Assembly: GCF_900114875.1 (NCBI RefSeq)
Contig: NZ_FPKW01000009.1
Coordinates: forward strand, 62,001 to 126,000
DNA: 64,000 nucleotides
Source: Chryseobacterium limigenitum
GTDB taxonomy: Bacteria > Bacteroidota > Bacteroidia > Flavobacteriales > Weeksellaceae
Reading direction: 5' to 3'
This document shows, piece by piece, positions 33,813-42,983 of the stretch. Position 1 is the stretch's first letter, and each line of letters opens with the position of its first letter. The position numbers and the translations under genes are program-made. The notes under the pieces are model-generated. The model was not told the DNA's origin, ran no database searches, and was given only the letters and a program-made list of their open reading frames with translations.

Positions 33813-36297
33813 TATCAGAAAAGTAGGAAGGAAAGTAAAGGCTCTTTCAATGATCGCTTTGATGATCCTCCCAATCAGTTTCTTCAAAGCCCAGCAGCGA
33901 TTTGCACCTGATACTTTTAAGCAGTGGTACCAACTGGGTAACATATCCGTCAGCGATTACGGGAAATACAGCTATTTTATACGAAAGTATGATGACAGGA
34001 AAAGAGATGCTGTACTGTTAAATAATGTGACTGGCGAGAAAATAGTAAGCGGTCTGGCGGTGAAAAGCGGCTTCGGTCGCGATTTTTTTATTGCGTTGGA
34101 TTCAAACGGAGTATTGGATGTCATCAACCTGAAAAATGAAAAGCGTTTAAAAATAGATCAAGTCAAAGATTTTTACATTTCTGAAAATAGTAACAGTTGT
34201 TACTTGTTAATGAATGATGGACAACTCAATATGATGAAAGCTGACCAGTTAAAATATGTTCAGATTGCAAAAAATATCGGCAGACTTGAGATATCTTCGG
34301 ATAAGAAATGGATGCTGGCGATGTCTGATCAGAGTTCTCTTCTTATAGAACTAGAAACTGGAATTAGAAGGAATCTAGGGTTGGTCGATAAATCTAATTT
34401 CGTTCGGTGGAATCTAATTTCGTCGACTGCAAAATTTGATATTCTGATTACAACGGGAAATAATTATAAAATGGTCACGTATGATAAGAACGGAATTTTG
34501 ATCAAAGAAATTGATGTTAAAAATCCCGGAAAGGAATACAGACTTACAGGATTCACGGATAGTGGTCAATTGATTGCCATACGATCGAGGTCTGCAAAAA
34601 AATTGCAGGACAGCATTGAGGTTTGGAAAACGGATGATCTGGCACTCGGAGCCAATCTTAACAAACGCGAGGGTCAGTCTTTCGATGCATTAATTATTGC
34701 TCCGGTTAAGAAAACAACAGTTTCTTTTCCATATACGGAAGGCGTAACAGATGTAATGCTGGTCTTCGGTGATCAATACTTGCTCGAAGTGATGGCTTAT
34801 GCCAATGAAAATTTTACGGATGAACATTTGATACCGGGCATCAGGCTTAAAAATCTCAGCAGTGGTGTAGTGGAATTCTCAGTTCAGCGGTCTCCATCAT
34901 ATATTCCGACCAAAACAGGAAAACTTTTCTATTTTGAAGGGAAAGACTGGTGGATGTATGATCCGGTGCTGAAAGTCAAACGAAATCTAACAGCAGAAAT
35001 TGATGACCAGTTTTTTTCATACAACAGGCAGAATATTAAATCAACCTTACCCATAGGCGATCTTCATTTTTCCGAAGATCAGCAAACCGCATATGTAACA
35101 GGTAAAAATAATATCTGGAAAATGGATACGGGAACGGGCAGATTTACCAATCTTACACAGTCAAAAGACAAAAATATTTCTTTTGGGATCTTAAACAGGT
35201 CTTCCGAGCTGATAGAAAAAATGAAATGGACAGAGTTTAATACTATCAAAGAAGACTGGCTGTTAATAAAAACATTGCATCAAGATCAATTACAGGAAGG
35301 TCTTATCGTTGTGAGGAACAAAAAAATAACAGTCATAGAAGGACCTCAAATTATACAGATCGACAATGTGGTGATCGAAGATAATTGTATTTCCTATACC
35401 ATAGAAAACTCAAGACTTCCGCAGGAATTAAAGATGTACGATCTCAAAAAGAAAAAGTTAAAATCAGTTTATTCTTCAAATGAGAGCAATCTGACAAGTA
35501 TGGCACTGCCTGCCTCAGATTTGATCTATTTTACGGACAAGCACGGAAACGAAACTTACACTGCGGTGATTCTACCACCGGATTATGACCCTGCTAAAAA
35601 ATATCCTGCGATTGTACGTGTTTATGAAAATACAGCTTCGTCGGTAAAGAAATTTCTCTCGCCATCATTTTATAATCAGCCCGGATTCAACAGATCGTTG
35701 GTAGCAATGGACGGCTATATCGTTATTATGCCCAGAATATTCTATCAGATCAATAAACCCGGAGAGTCTGCATTAGAAGCGGTGGAAGATGCTGTGAATA
35801 AAACCGCAGAAAAATACAGCATTGATAGAAATAGACTAGGTATAATCGGCGAGTCTTTTGGCGGGTTTGAGGTCAATTATATCATAGCCAATACAAAGAT
35901 GTTTCGAGCAGCTGTAAGTGGTGTGTCGCTTTCAGATATTACGGCATCGTACTTTTCGATGAGTAAAAAATACCTTCGTCCCGATATTTGGCGGTATACG
36001 GATCAGAGCTTCAGGTTTTCGGGGAATTTTTATGAGCTGAAAGATGTTTACATCAAGCAAAATCCGGTTTTTCATGCCGACCGTATTGATACCCCTTTGT
36101 TGATATGGACAGGAAAAGAAGACAACCACGTTGACTGGGAACAAAGCGTTGCGATGTTTATTGCATTGAAAGGCCTGGCAAAACCAGCAGAACTTATACT
36201 GTTTCCGAAAGACGGTCACGCTTTGCAGAGACCATCAAATCAGATACAGGCAACAATTAAAATAGGAGAGTGGTTTAATAAGTACCTGAAAAAGTAG
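33799..36297 (+). CDS. S9-family (prolyl oligopeptidase-like) serine peptidase
   Basis: The 832-residue protein has an N-terminal signal sequence (MIALMILPISFFKAQQ), a long beta-propeller domain to about residue 560 and a C-terminal alpha/beta hydrolase domain. The nucleophile lies in GESFGGFE, the Asp follows in WTGKEDNHVDW and the His is in KDGHALQRP, completing the S9 triad. It would cleave peptides in the periplasm or at the surface. Overlap with susD and the absence of glycosidases suggest that this SusCD system handles peptides. A clear terminator follows 24 bases after the stop. Confidence 0.87.
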   Translation: MRDTNIRKVGRKVKALSMIALMILPISFFKAQQRFAPDTFKQWYQLGNISVSDYGKYSYFIRKYDDRKRDAVLLNNVTGEKIVSGLAVKSGFGRDFFIALDSNGVLDVINLKNEKRLKIDQVKDFYISENSNSCYLLMNDGQLNMMKADQLKYVQIAKNIGRLEISSDKKWMLAMSDQSSLLIELETGIRRNLGLVDKSNFVRWNLISSTAKFDILITTGNNYKMVTYDKNGILIKEIDVKNPGKEYRLTGFTDSGQLIAIRSRSAKKLQDSIEVWKTDDLALGANLNKREGQSFDALIIAPVKKTTVSFPYTEGVTDVMLVFGDQYLLEVMAYANENFTDEHLIPGIRLKNLSSGVVEFSVQRSPSYIPTKTGKLFYFEGKDWWMYDPVLKVKRNLTAEIDDQFFSYNRQNIKSTLPIGDLHFSEDQQTAYVTGKNNIWKMDTGTGRFTNLTQSKDKNISFGILNRSSELIEKMKWTEFNTIKEDWLLIKTLHQDQLQEGLIVVRNKKITVIEGPQIIQIDNVVIEDNCISYTIENSRLPQELKMYDLKKKKLKSVYSSNESNLTSMALPASDLIYFTDKHGNETYTAVILPPDYDPAKKYPAIVRVYENTASSVKKFLSPSFYNQPGFNRSLVAMDGYIVIMPRIFYQINKPGESALEAVEDAVNKTAEKYSIDRNRLGIIGESFGGFEVNYIIANTKMFRAAVSGVSLSDITASYFSMSKKYLRPDIWRYTDQSFRFSGNFYELKDVYIKQNPVFHADRIDTPLLIWTGKEDNHVDWEQSVAMFIALKGLAKPAELILFPKDGHALQRPSNQIQATIKIGEWFNKYLKK

Positions 36298-36320
36298 ATA
36301 TTACTATAATGTTCTTAATA

Positions 36321-36356
36321 AATACGCAGCCCAAAAGGACTGCGTATTTATTTTTG
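36321..36356 (+). terminator. Intrinsic terminator of the SusCD-peptidase operon
   Basis: AATACGCAG (36321-36329) and CTGCGTATT (36340-36348) form a perfect nine-pair stem with a ten-base loop, followed by TTATTTTTG. It ends rightward transcription before the convergent operon. Confidence 0.85.
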
Positions 36357-36384
36357 TAAGGATATTGATCAATTTCAAAATCCT

Positions 36385-36418
36385 AAACAAAAGAAAGGCT
36401 GCCTTTTGTGAGACAGCC
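36385..36418 (-). terminator. Intrinsic terminator of the DUF6520/MauE operon
   Basis: On the minus strand GGCTG (36418-36414) pairs with CAGCC (36401-36397) and the sequence then runs TTTCTTTTG. It lies about ten bases past the DUF6520 stop. Confidence 0.65.
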
Positions 36419-36426
36419 AGATTGAT

Positions 36427-36687
36427 TTAAGGTTTGAATAATTGCTCAGGGCAGCTCGTTCCCTGAAGTTCAAAAAGCTGGTTTCCTACTGTGTCCTCAC
36501 ATATGAAAGGAGTAGCAACGTCTGAACATGCGACATGCATGTTTTCACAGGTTGGATTTTCCGGATCAGACTCATCGATTCTGTATCCGTCAACAATTGC
36601 TTTGTCAGCTGTTTTAAAACTTTGTGTGACAAAAGCTGCACCTGAACCCATAAGGATCACAAATGCGGGTAAAATGAATTTTTTCAT
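36427..36687 (-). CDS. DUF6520 family secreted Cys-rich small protein
   Basis: The 86-residue protein starts with MKKFILPAFVILMGSGAAFV, the strongly conserved signal-like N-terminus of the DUF6520 family of Flavobacteria and Sphingobacteria, followed by GYRIDESDPENP and a tail with four cysteines (CENMHVAC, FICED, TSCPEQ). Members are small, exported and often found beside MauE-like membrane proteins, as here, where the MauE gene ends 24 bases upstream. The cysteines could form disulfides or a crosslinked peptide. Function is unknown; export and disulfide formation are inferred. Confidence 0.8.
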   Translation of the reverse strand: MKKFILPAFVILMGSGAAFVTQSFKTADKAIVDGYRIDESDPENPTCENMHVACSDVATPFICEDTVGNQLFELQGTSCPEQLFKP

Positions 36688-36711
36688 AATAAAAGTATTA
36701 AATGATTGTGC

Positions 36712-38226
36712 TTACTCTTTTTTCAGGTTTTCAGCTTTCCCTGTCTGAAAATGTTTCGATACTGACTGCGCATATCTGTATCTCACAATTTCATTTTCTG
36801 TAATGGTATAGAAGTATTTTTGTGTTGCAAGCATCTGGCTCATTCCTGAATTGTTTTTGTTGCTGATATAAAAACTACCGAAATATTCCTGTTTACTGAT
36901 ATTATACATATCAACGACACTGGATTTCTTCCAGAGTTTCTGCGACTCAAATTTACCTTTGATGTTAGATTGGTTAAAAAGGACATCGTCGTAAGCAGAA
37001 GCATTAACATTGACGATCACTGGCGGCGCTGCCATTTTGCGATGACCATTCTGCTTGGTTACAATCTTAAGTTTCGTGCTGTTTAAAGTATCAATCGTTT
37101 TAAGATGTTGAAGTCCTGAGAAATCAGGGTTGCTTACACTAAAAGTATTTTTGTAATAATGGATAAATATTAATTTGTCTGCATCTGAACTGTACAGTAA
37201 TTTTCCATCTGTTGAAAAGACTCCGTCTCCGTCCGATAAGATCATATCATTATTGATGACCACACTTTTGGAATCTTTTATTTTCAGAAGCCCTAAAACA
37301 TGCTTGTCGCTTTTTGAGCTTTTTGCTCTGAAAACAATTGATGTGCTATCGGGAACCACATAGTCATTAAAATAAACATCTTTAAAACTGTAAACATTCA
37401 AGGCTGAACTTCCTAATTTTGCCCGGTAGATAATTGGTGCGCTTCCGTCAGCCAGATAAACGAAAGGAAATCGTACGACCATCTTCAGATTTTTAAGAAT
37501 GAGTTTGCTCTTTGGAGGAACAAGCTGATACTGCTGAATTGTATTAAAGCTATTATCTACGATGCTGAGCGTAAAGGGCGAAGTATAATTTCCGAGATAG
37601 ATATATCCATTATGTTCACCTGCAAAATAATACGAATTGACTTTAAGATCCAGCTTGTTTTCTTCAATAACGGGATGGATCAGAAATCTTCTTGTAAAAT
37701 TATTTTCTTTCTTAATGATGTGCTCAGACGAAAAAAATAATACAACAATAAACAGACAGCTCAGTAAATTGGAAATCAATAACAAAAAAACACTTCGTCC
37801 CAGTCCATTGGTCTTATTTCTTTCATGTAAGATAACAGATGCTGCACCAAGTACAACACAAGAAATATTAAAAATGAGATGTTCGGTCCATCCCAGATCT
37901 TCAAGTATGCCACCGCAAGAACATGGAACAAAATCACTGTAATTCAGAATCAGATAGATATAGATCGTAAAGGCGGACATCAAAGCTGTTGCCGCATAGA
38001 GAGCAGAAATCCTTGTTCTTTCAAATATCAGGAGTATAGAAATTAAGATCTCAACAATGATGACGGAATAAGAAACTATTCCTGCGTAAGCACTTAACAA
38101 TGGTGACTGACCAATTTGGATTTGAAAATTCTCAAAATCCATTAATTTACTGATACTCGCATAGCAGAAGAGTAGTATAAAAAAATAGCGCACGAATTCT
38201 ACAAATCTTGTTCTGATGGTTTTCAT
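36712..38226 (-). CDS. MauE/DoxX-like redox membrane protein with extracytoplasmic C-terminal domain
   Basis: From the ATG at 38226 (MKTIRTRF) the protein is 504 residues. The first 150 residues form four membrane helices of MauE type, with YASISKLMDFENFQIQIGQSPLLSAY in the first part and the conserved CSCGGILEDLGW cysteines between helices. A fifth helix (SVFLLLISNLLSCLFIVVLFF) leads to a beta-rich domain of about 320 residues that looks like a propeller. MauE-type proteins act like VKOR/DsbB in disulfide formation. The longer frame from 38262 overlaps the small gene upstream and is not used. Its neighbour, a Cys-rich DUF6520 peptide, is its likely client. Confidence 0.78.
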   Translation of the reverse strand: MKTIRTRFVEFVRYFFILLFCYASISKLMDFENFQIQIGQSPLLSAYAGIVSYSVIIVEILISILLIFERTRISALYAATALMSAFTIYIYLILNYSDFVPCSCGGILEDLGWTEHLIFNISCVVLGAASVILHERNKTNGLGRSVFLLLISNLLSCLFIVVLFFSSEHIIKKENNFTRRFLIHPVIEENKLDLKVNSYYFAGEHNGYIYLGNYTSPFTLSIVDNSFNTIQQYQLVPPKSKLILKNLKMVVRFPFVYLADGSAPIIYRAKLGSSALNVYSFKDVYFNDYVVPDSTSIVFRAKSSKSDKHVLGLLKIKDSKSVVINNDMILSDGDGVFSTDGKLLYSSDADKLIFIHYYKNTFSVSNPDFSGLQHLKTIDTLNSTKLKIVTKQNGHRKMAAPPVIVNVNASAYDDVLFNQSNIKGKFESQKLWKKSSVVDMYNISKQEYFGSFYISNKNNSGMSQMLATQKYFYTITENEIVRYRYAQSVSKHFQTGKAENLKKE

Positions 38227-38237
38227 AGTTCTGTTAT

Positions 38238-38402
38238 TTATCCTTTTCTGACTAAAATCCATTTGACGTTTTTACCGCAGTAGGCGGGCATTACTTCGCC
38301 TTTTGAAACATAAACTACAGTGCTTATACTTCCTTCAATTTCCCATTCTCCACTTACGGTACATTTCTTTCCTGTATTTAAGATGACTTTCTGATTTTCC
38401 AT
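38238..38402 (-). CDS. 54-residue small protein of the DUF6520 operon
   Basis: A short frame encodes 54 residues with clear protein-like composition: TGKKCTVSGEWEIEG, STVVYVSKGEVMPAYCGKN and a final VKWILVRKG. The pattern of Cys-x-x-Ser-Gly-x-Trp, KGE-x-MP and a closing Trp resembles small beta-barrel proteins (YjzC-like) that occur in related bacteria. It lies 34 bases after the lipoprotein gene and 11 bases before the MauE start on the same strand, which supports a real gene. It has no signal peptide. Function unknown. Confidence 0.6.
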   Translation of the reverse strand: MENQKVILNTGKKCTVSGEWEIEGSISTVVYVSKGEVMPAYCGKNVKWILVRKG

Positions 38403-38436
38403 TTTTGAAACTGTATCAGTTGAGCAGAAATCATCC

Positions 38437-38688
38437 TTACCAGATCGTATCCTGCACTATCCTCCAGTGCTGCTTATCCTTTTTCGGTTCATCGTCATCA
38501 CCTGTATCCATATTGTCAGAACCTTTTTCTTCTGCAATGCCATTTTGAATCCTTGCAGATTCTTTATTGCTTTGAACTTTCATATTTTGTTGTTTCTGTT
38601 CTGTTGTATTTAAATCAGACTCAGATCTTTCACAAGACTGCATAAAGAATGCAGTCATTAGACTTAAAAGTGAGATATACTTTTTCAT
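38437..38688 (-). CDS. Small lipoprotein of unknown function
   Basis: The 83-residue product has a lipoprotein signal (lipobox MQSC) and a highly charged mature part rich in Glu, Asp, Lys and Gln (NKESARIQNG, DTGDDDEPKKDKQHW). I know no family. It is the first gene of the leftward operon that continues with the 54-residue protein, the MauE-like protein and DUF6520. The mature part is probably disordered apart from the conserved-looking HWRIVQDTIW end. Confidence 0.6.
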   Translation of the reverse strand: MKKYISLLSLMTAFFMQSCERSESDLNTTEQKQQNMKVQSNKESARIQNGIAEEKGSDNMDTGDDDEPKKDKQHWRIVQDTIW

Positions 38689-38900
38689 TTTTTTAACAAT
38701 GGTTTTAAAGTTATCCCGGCCGGTTTTTGATATTGATTAGAATTCTGATGTCGAAATTAGGAGGGTTAGGGAATTAAAAAAAACTATTGTTGCATCAATT
38801 GATACATTAAATGTAACTATTGATCAATTCTACCAACAAAATTAAGGTGTATCGTATTGGTAATCAGTTAGTTGTTTTGAGTGTAAAGTTTGAACAAGCG

Positions 38901-38928
38901 TTTGATTGTGGATTTTTTGTTAAATTTG
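38901..38928 (+). promoter_or_regulatory. Possible promoter of the TPR-AraC regulator gene
   Basis: TTTG (38901-38904) and TAAATTTG (38921-38928) match the Bacteroidota elements, but the spacer is 16 bases rather than about 19. The predicted start would give a leader of roughly ten bases before the ATG at 38945. Confidence 0.4.
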
Positions 38929-38944
38929 TATATATCTTATCATA

Positions 38945-40654
38945 ATGCATTATTATAATGGAGTTTTAACGCTATTATTCACTTTGTTTGTGTTTATGAC
39001 ACAAGGTCAAGAGATGCAGCAACAATCTTACAAGGAGATTTCCCGATTGATTGATTCTTATTCTGAGAATGATGAAAGGGCAATGGTTTTTGTCAAAATG
39101 TACATTGACAAAGCAAAAAATGACCATAACCTTAAAAAACTGATCCGAGGTTACGAAGAAGCCATCTATTATAGCAAAAAAACCAGCAGGAAATTATCTT
39201 ACGCTGACAGTGCCATTATCACTGCAACCAAATCAAACGACCAGGATCAGATCGCAAGAGCCTACGCAGGAAAAGGAATTATTTATTACTATAATCTAAG
39301 ACAATATAAAAAAGCTTTAGAAGAATATTTGATAGCATTCAAATATTCAAAAAATTCAAAAGATGGTTACCTTAAAAATAAGATTATCTATCATTTGGGA
39401 ATGATCAAAAGCTATTTGGGATACTATAAATATGCAGCCGTACATTTTGAAGAGACAGCTGATTTTTTTGAAAAAAATGCCAAAGAGAGTTTAGATCGGA
39501 ACATTAGGTTCAATAATGAATCAGGTTATTTTAACAGTATTTATCGCTTAAGCACTTGTTATAGAAATCTAAAATTATATAATAAGGAAGACTCCCTCAT
39601 AAATATTGGGCTGGAAAGGCTTCATAACAACAGCGAGCAGGTGATTGAGTTTGGGTACTTCCAGAAAGGAAAGGGAGTGCAGTTACTTAGAAAGGGAAAA
39701 GCAGATGAAGCATTGAAGCACTTTAAAGTGTCTCAAGATATTCTGAGCAGCAATCAGGATTACGCTTCATTGACGAGCGTCTATTTTTATATAGGGAAAC
39801 TATATAGATCAAAGGGAAACAAAGCTGAATCGTTAAAATATTTTAATAAAGTTGATTCGCTGGTCAATAAATTTTGGTTTATTACCCCTGAGATCAGATC
39901 AAGTTACCTGTATCTGATCGGTGATGCTAAAAAAAATAGGAATTCTGAACGGAAGATTTATTACTCGGACCAGTTGTTAAAGGCCGACTCAATTATTAAT
40001 GCTGACTTTGTGATGCTCACGGACAAAATTTATAGCGATTATGATACGGACAATTTAATAGAAGAGAAGAAGCAGATGATCAGAGGTCATCAAGTTATTT
40101 TATATTCTTCCATTGGTGCGGGACTGGTAATCTTGTTTTTTTTAATTTGGAGGTTCAGGAAAAGAGAAAAGGAATTGAATGCCAGGTATCAGGAAGTGCT
40201 TGAAAAATTAAATACCTCAAAAGAAACCATTAGTTTCGACGTCATACCACCCGCTTCATCTGATGAAAACAGTTTAGACTTATACAGTTCAGAAATTATC
40301 GAGGACATCAAAACAAATCTAAAGATTTTTGAAGACGAAAAACAATTTCTTCAGCAGAATTTAACACTTGACATTGTTGCCAAAATGATAGGAAGCAACC
40401 GCACCCATTTATCGCATGTACTCAATGTACACTTTGATGTAACATTTCCAACATACCTTAAAGCTTTAAGAATCAGATATATAACCAATTTGCTTGTAGA
40501 GGATACTAAATATCTTAGTTATAAAATTGAAACACTCGCAAAAATATGCGGGATGGCGAACAGGCAGATCTTCTCAGCACACTTTCTCGAGATCAACAGT
40601 ATCAGGCCTAGAGATTTTATCAGAATGAGACAGGAAGAATTAAAGAAGACCTGA
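38945..40654 (+). CDS. TPR-containing membrane AraC-family regulator
   Basis: The 569-residue protein has a signal-like N-terminus (to about residue 22), a TPR-rich sensor domain (repeats such as YAGKGIIYYYNLRQYKKAL), a single membrane helix (VILYSSIGAGLVILFFLIW, about residues 380-398) and a C-terminal AraC helix-turn-helix pair (TLDIVAKMIGSNRTHLSHVL and IETLAKICGMANRQIFSAHF). This plan is common in Bacteroidota, where a periplasmic signal is passed to a DNA-binding domain. It is divergent from the DUF6520/MauE operon and lies near the SusCD operon, either of which it might control. Confidence 0.82.
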   Translation: MHYYNGVLTLLFTLFVFMTQGQEMQQQSYKEISRLIDSYSENDERAMVFVKMYIDKAKNDHNLKKLIRGYEEAIYYSKKTSRKLSYADSAIITATKSNDQDQIARAYAGKGIIYYYNLRQYKKALEEYLIAFKYSKNSKDGYLKNKIIYHLGMIKSYLGYYKYAAVHFEETADFFEKNAKESLDRNIRFNNESGYFNSIYRLSTCYRNLKLYNKEDSLINIGLERLHNNSEQVIEFGYFQKGKGVQLLRKGKADEALKHFKVSQDILSSNQDYASLTSVYFYIGKLYRSKGNKAESLKYFNKVDSLVNKFWFITPEIRSSYLYLIGDAKKNRNSERKIYYSDQLLKADSIINADFVMLTDKIYSDYDTDNLIEEKKQMIRGHQVILYSSIGAGLVILFFLIWRFRKREKELNARYQEVLEKLNTSKETISFDVIPPASSDENSLDLYSSEIIEDIKTNLKIFEDEKQFLQQNLTLDIVAKMIGSNRTHLSHVLNVHFDVTFPTYLKALRIRYITNLLVEDTKYLSYKIETLAKICGMANRQIFSAHFLEINSIRPRDFIRMRQEELKKT

Positions 40655-40705
40655 CTTTTTTATTTTTTAGCCCGATTTTTACGTTAACAATAAATTGAAA
40701 AACGT

Positions 40706-41551
40706 ATGAACGGACAAAATTTTAAAAAAAAAGTTGATCAACTTTGGAAAAATCTTACAACAGCAGTATATCAGATCAACAGAAGTGAGAATGATATTGT
40801 GATTCGGGCAGAAGAAATTCTGATGGAAACAGACGCTTCTATAAGACAATTGAAAGACCTATTGCGCCAATATCAATTTCCGGACTGGAGTAACGAAATA
40901 TATTTCTTTAAAAATACCAAACCGCAGTTCGTAGCAGTTTATATTTACTACTCCAAAGTGTTAGCTTTAGAAGCCTCAAAACCCTATGCTGATTCGCAGT
41001 CGTTAAGATCGTATTATGAAAATGAGAGATCCAATCTTTTATATTTCTATAATGAGCAAAGAGAATTCATCAGTTATTATCGTCGTAAATCGACATACTT
41101 GGACAAAAAATATTTCGTTCGGTTCAAATTTGATTTTAAATTGAAGCTCAGTCCTGAACTGTATAGTTATGATGAGGAATTTTCCACTTCCCACGACCAT
41201 ATTGTGTCTCAAATAATGGCAAATGATCTTTTAGAACAATATTTAACAAATAAAATTGATTCAAACGACAGTAAAGAAAACTCTATTGACCATATTAAGA
41301 ATCTGGAATGGACAGCCCCGAAAGTTGCCCTTATTGAGCTGTTGTATGCACTTCATCAAACGAAGTGTTTTAATGGAGGTCATTCAGATCTGGCGGAAAT
41401 TTTCCGCTGGGCAGAAAATTCATTAAATATTAGTTTAGGGAATTATCATAAAACACTCAGCGAAATCAGGTTAAGAAAAACGGATAGAACTAAATTTTTG
41501 TCATTGCTTCAGCAAAATTTTAATCAGTATTTGGATGACTTAGACCTGTAA
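40706..41551 (+). CDS. rteC: RteC-family regulator of a conjugative element
   Basis: The 281-residue protein matches RteC, first described in the Bacteroides element CTnDOT as the activator of excision genes. Family features include the N-terminal helical part with AEEILMETDASIRQLKDLL, the central FVRFKFDFKLKLSPELYSYDEEFSTSHD segment and the C-terminal ALHQTKCFNGGHSDLAEIFRWAENSLNISLGNY winged-helix part. Its presence marks the adjacent DNA as part of a conjugative transposon or ICE. It follows the AraC gene by 51 bases, but no rteA/rteB two-component pair is present in this window. Confidence 0.88.
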   Translation: MNGQNFKKKVDQLWKNLTTAVYQINRSENDIVIRAEEILMETDASIRQLKDLLRQYQFPDWSNEIYFFKNTKPQFVAVYIYYSKVLALEASKPYADSQSLRSYYENERSNLLYFYNEQREFISYYRRKSTYLDKKYFVRFKFDFKLKLSPELYSYDEEFSTSHDHIVSQIMANDLLEQYLTNKIDSNDSKENSIDHIKNLEWTAPKVALIELLYALHQTKCFNGGHSDLAEIFRWAENSLNISLGNYHKTLSEIRLRKTDRTKFLSLLQQNFNQYLDDLDL

Positions 41552-41737
41552 GGAGAACAATTAGTTTCTACACAAAATTCTCCAATTTCAAATAAGACCA
41601 TCTTCTATTTCACCATTAAAAACATATAATACTTTAAGCTGCCTTAATATTGACGGACTATTAATTCAGAGTCCTTAAAGTTTATAATTTCAACAATTGA
41701 CTTATGAAATAGCATATCATAGGACTTGTAATTGTAA

Positions 41738-41771
41738 ATCTTTCGGTAGTATCGATAAGCTACCGAAAGAT
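41738..41771. repeat. 34-bp palindrome, copy 1
   Basis: ATCTTTCGGTAG and CTACCGAAAGAT form perfect 12-base arms around a ten-base spacer (TATCGATAAG). It is 31 of 34 bases identical to copy 2, which lies 339 bases to the right in the same orientation. Confidence 0.8.
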
Positions 41772-42076
41772 CTTCTGTGTGATTTATTCATAGAGCAGCT
41801 TTCTATACACCATTATCAGCGAGATTGCTACTTAGATGATCTTTAAAAGTATTTCAAGCTAATTTGAATTCGATCAAGATAATTCTTAAAAATGTCGGGA
41901 AAACTATAGTCTTAATGGCAAGAAATAAAAAATTTATATAAATATTGAATGATAATCCAATAAAAGTGTTGCTTATCGCAATGGATGGGATGTTTATTTT
42001 ACAATTTCAAAAAAAATCAGTTTAATCACCATTAACCATTGATCTAAAACTCAGTATTCAAAGGATGTACAGGAGA

Positions 42077-42110
42077 ATCTTTCGGTAGTACCGAGAAACT
42101 ACCGAAAGAT
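42077..42110. repeat. 34-bp palindrome, copy 2
   Basis: The arms are identical to copy 1, with a ten-base spacer TACCGAGAAA. It ends 44 bases before the HTH gene start at 42155, so it could also be an operator for that operon. Confidence 0.8.
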
Positions 42111-42154
42111 ATAAAGCGTGATTTTGAAATTTTGTCGAACAAAATAATTGACAA

Positions 42155-42418
42155 ATGGCAATATCTATTATCACCAAAGAAGACCTTCAGCAATTCAAAA
42201 TTGAACTATTGGAAGGCATTGAAATATTACTCAAGGGTAAGACGACAGAGCAAAAATTATGGCTTCGGAGTTCTGAGGTCAAGAAGCTTCTTAATATATC
42301 TTCAGGAACCTTACAAAATCTGAGGGTCAACGGAACATTATCGTACAGCAAGATAGGGGGCTCCTTGTATTATAATTATAAAGACATCCAAAAATTACTC
42401 ACGGATAAAAAACATTAA
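42155..42418 (+). CDS. Helix-turn-helix protein (excisionase/MerR-like)
   Basis: The 87-residue protein has a helical N-terminus and then the HTH_17 pattern of excisionase-like proteins: LRSSEVKKLLNISSGTLQNLRVNGTLSYSKIGGSLYYNYKDIQKLL. Such proteins are standard in Bacteroidota conjugative elements, often as the first gene of the replication or excision operon. A 34-bp palindrome sits just upstream. Role in excision or in gene control cannot be decided from sequence. Confidence 0.8.
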   Translation: MAISIITKEDLQQFKIELLEGIEILLKGKTTEQKLWLRSSEVKKLLNISSGTLQNLRVNGTLSYSKIGGSLYYNYKDIQKLLTDKKH

Positions 42419-42434
42419 TTTTTAATACGGAATT

Positions 42435-42977
42435 ATGAAGAATAATAAAAATATCATCGGCTTTTTTGAGCGTGTTATTGAAGATGAGCGATTGTATCCC
42501 TCTCATATAAGTATGTATGTGTCTCTTTTCCAGTTCTGGAGTTTGAACCGGTTTCAGAATCCTTTTCGGATCAGCAGGGAAGATGTGATGAAGTTAAGTA
42601 AGATCAGGTCAATCGCTACCTACCATAAATGCATCAGAGAACTTTATCGCGCAGGATTTATACGTTATTCACCAAGTTATAACTCATACAAAGGAAGCTT
42701 GGTCGAGATCATTGATTTTGACACTGAAAAAGCAGGTGAAAAAAAAATATCTCAAAATCAAAATTTCTTACTACAAGATGAGATTCGGTTTTTAGTTCCG
42801 GTGTTCAATGAAGTTGAGTTATATTTTACTGAGCGGGATCTTCCATCTGCTGAAGCAGATCGTTTTTTCTCTTTTTATCGATCTAAAAACTGGAAATTGA
42901 GTAATGAGAAACCAATGAAATGCTGGCAGGCTGCTGCGAGGAATTGGATCTCTGAATTGAAAAAATCTATAAATTAA
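42435..42977 (+). CDS. Winged-helix replication-associated protein (paralogue A)
   Basis: The 180-residue protein has an N-terminal winged-helix-like half (ISREDVMKLSKIRSIATYHKCIRELYRAGFIRYSP) and a C-terminal segment FFSFYRSKNWKLSNEKPMKCWQAAARNWI, which matches the FY-x(5)-GW...W-x-AA-x(3)-W pattern seen at the end of phage and plasmid replication-accessory (DnaD-like) proteins. The same plan recurs in the gene at 43238. It belongs to the operon that leads to the replication initiator. Assignment to replication is by pattern and position. Confidence 0.6.
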   Translation: MKNNKNIIGFFERVIEDERLYPSHISMYVSLFQFWSLNRFQNPFRISREDVMKLSKIRSIATYHKCIRELYRAGFIRYSPSYNSYKGSLVEIIDFDTEKAGEKKISQNQNFLLQDEIRFLVPVFNEVELYFTERDLPSAEADRFFSFYRSKNWKLSNEKPMKCWQAAARNWISELKKSIN

Positions 42978-42983
42978 GAACAA

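Larger units (their letters stand above)
41552..42154. other. Non-coding regulatory or attachment-like region
   Basis: These 603 bases between rteC and the HTH genes contain no credible gene. They are AT-rich and carry two near-identical 34-bp palindromes, described separately. A short GGACT/AGTCC pairing lies near 41659-41678. Position next to rteC suggests a control or recombination region of the mobile element. Confidence 0.5.
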
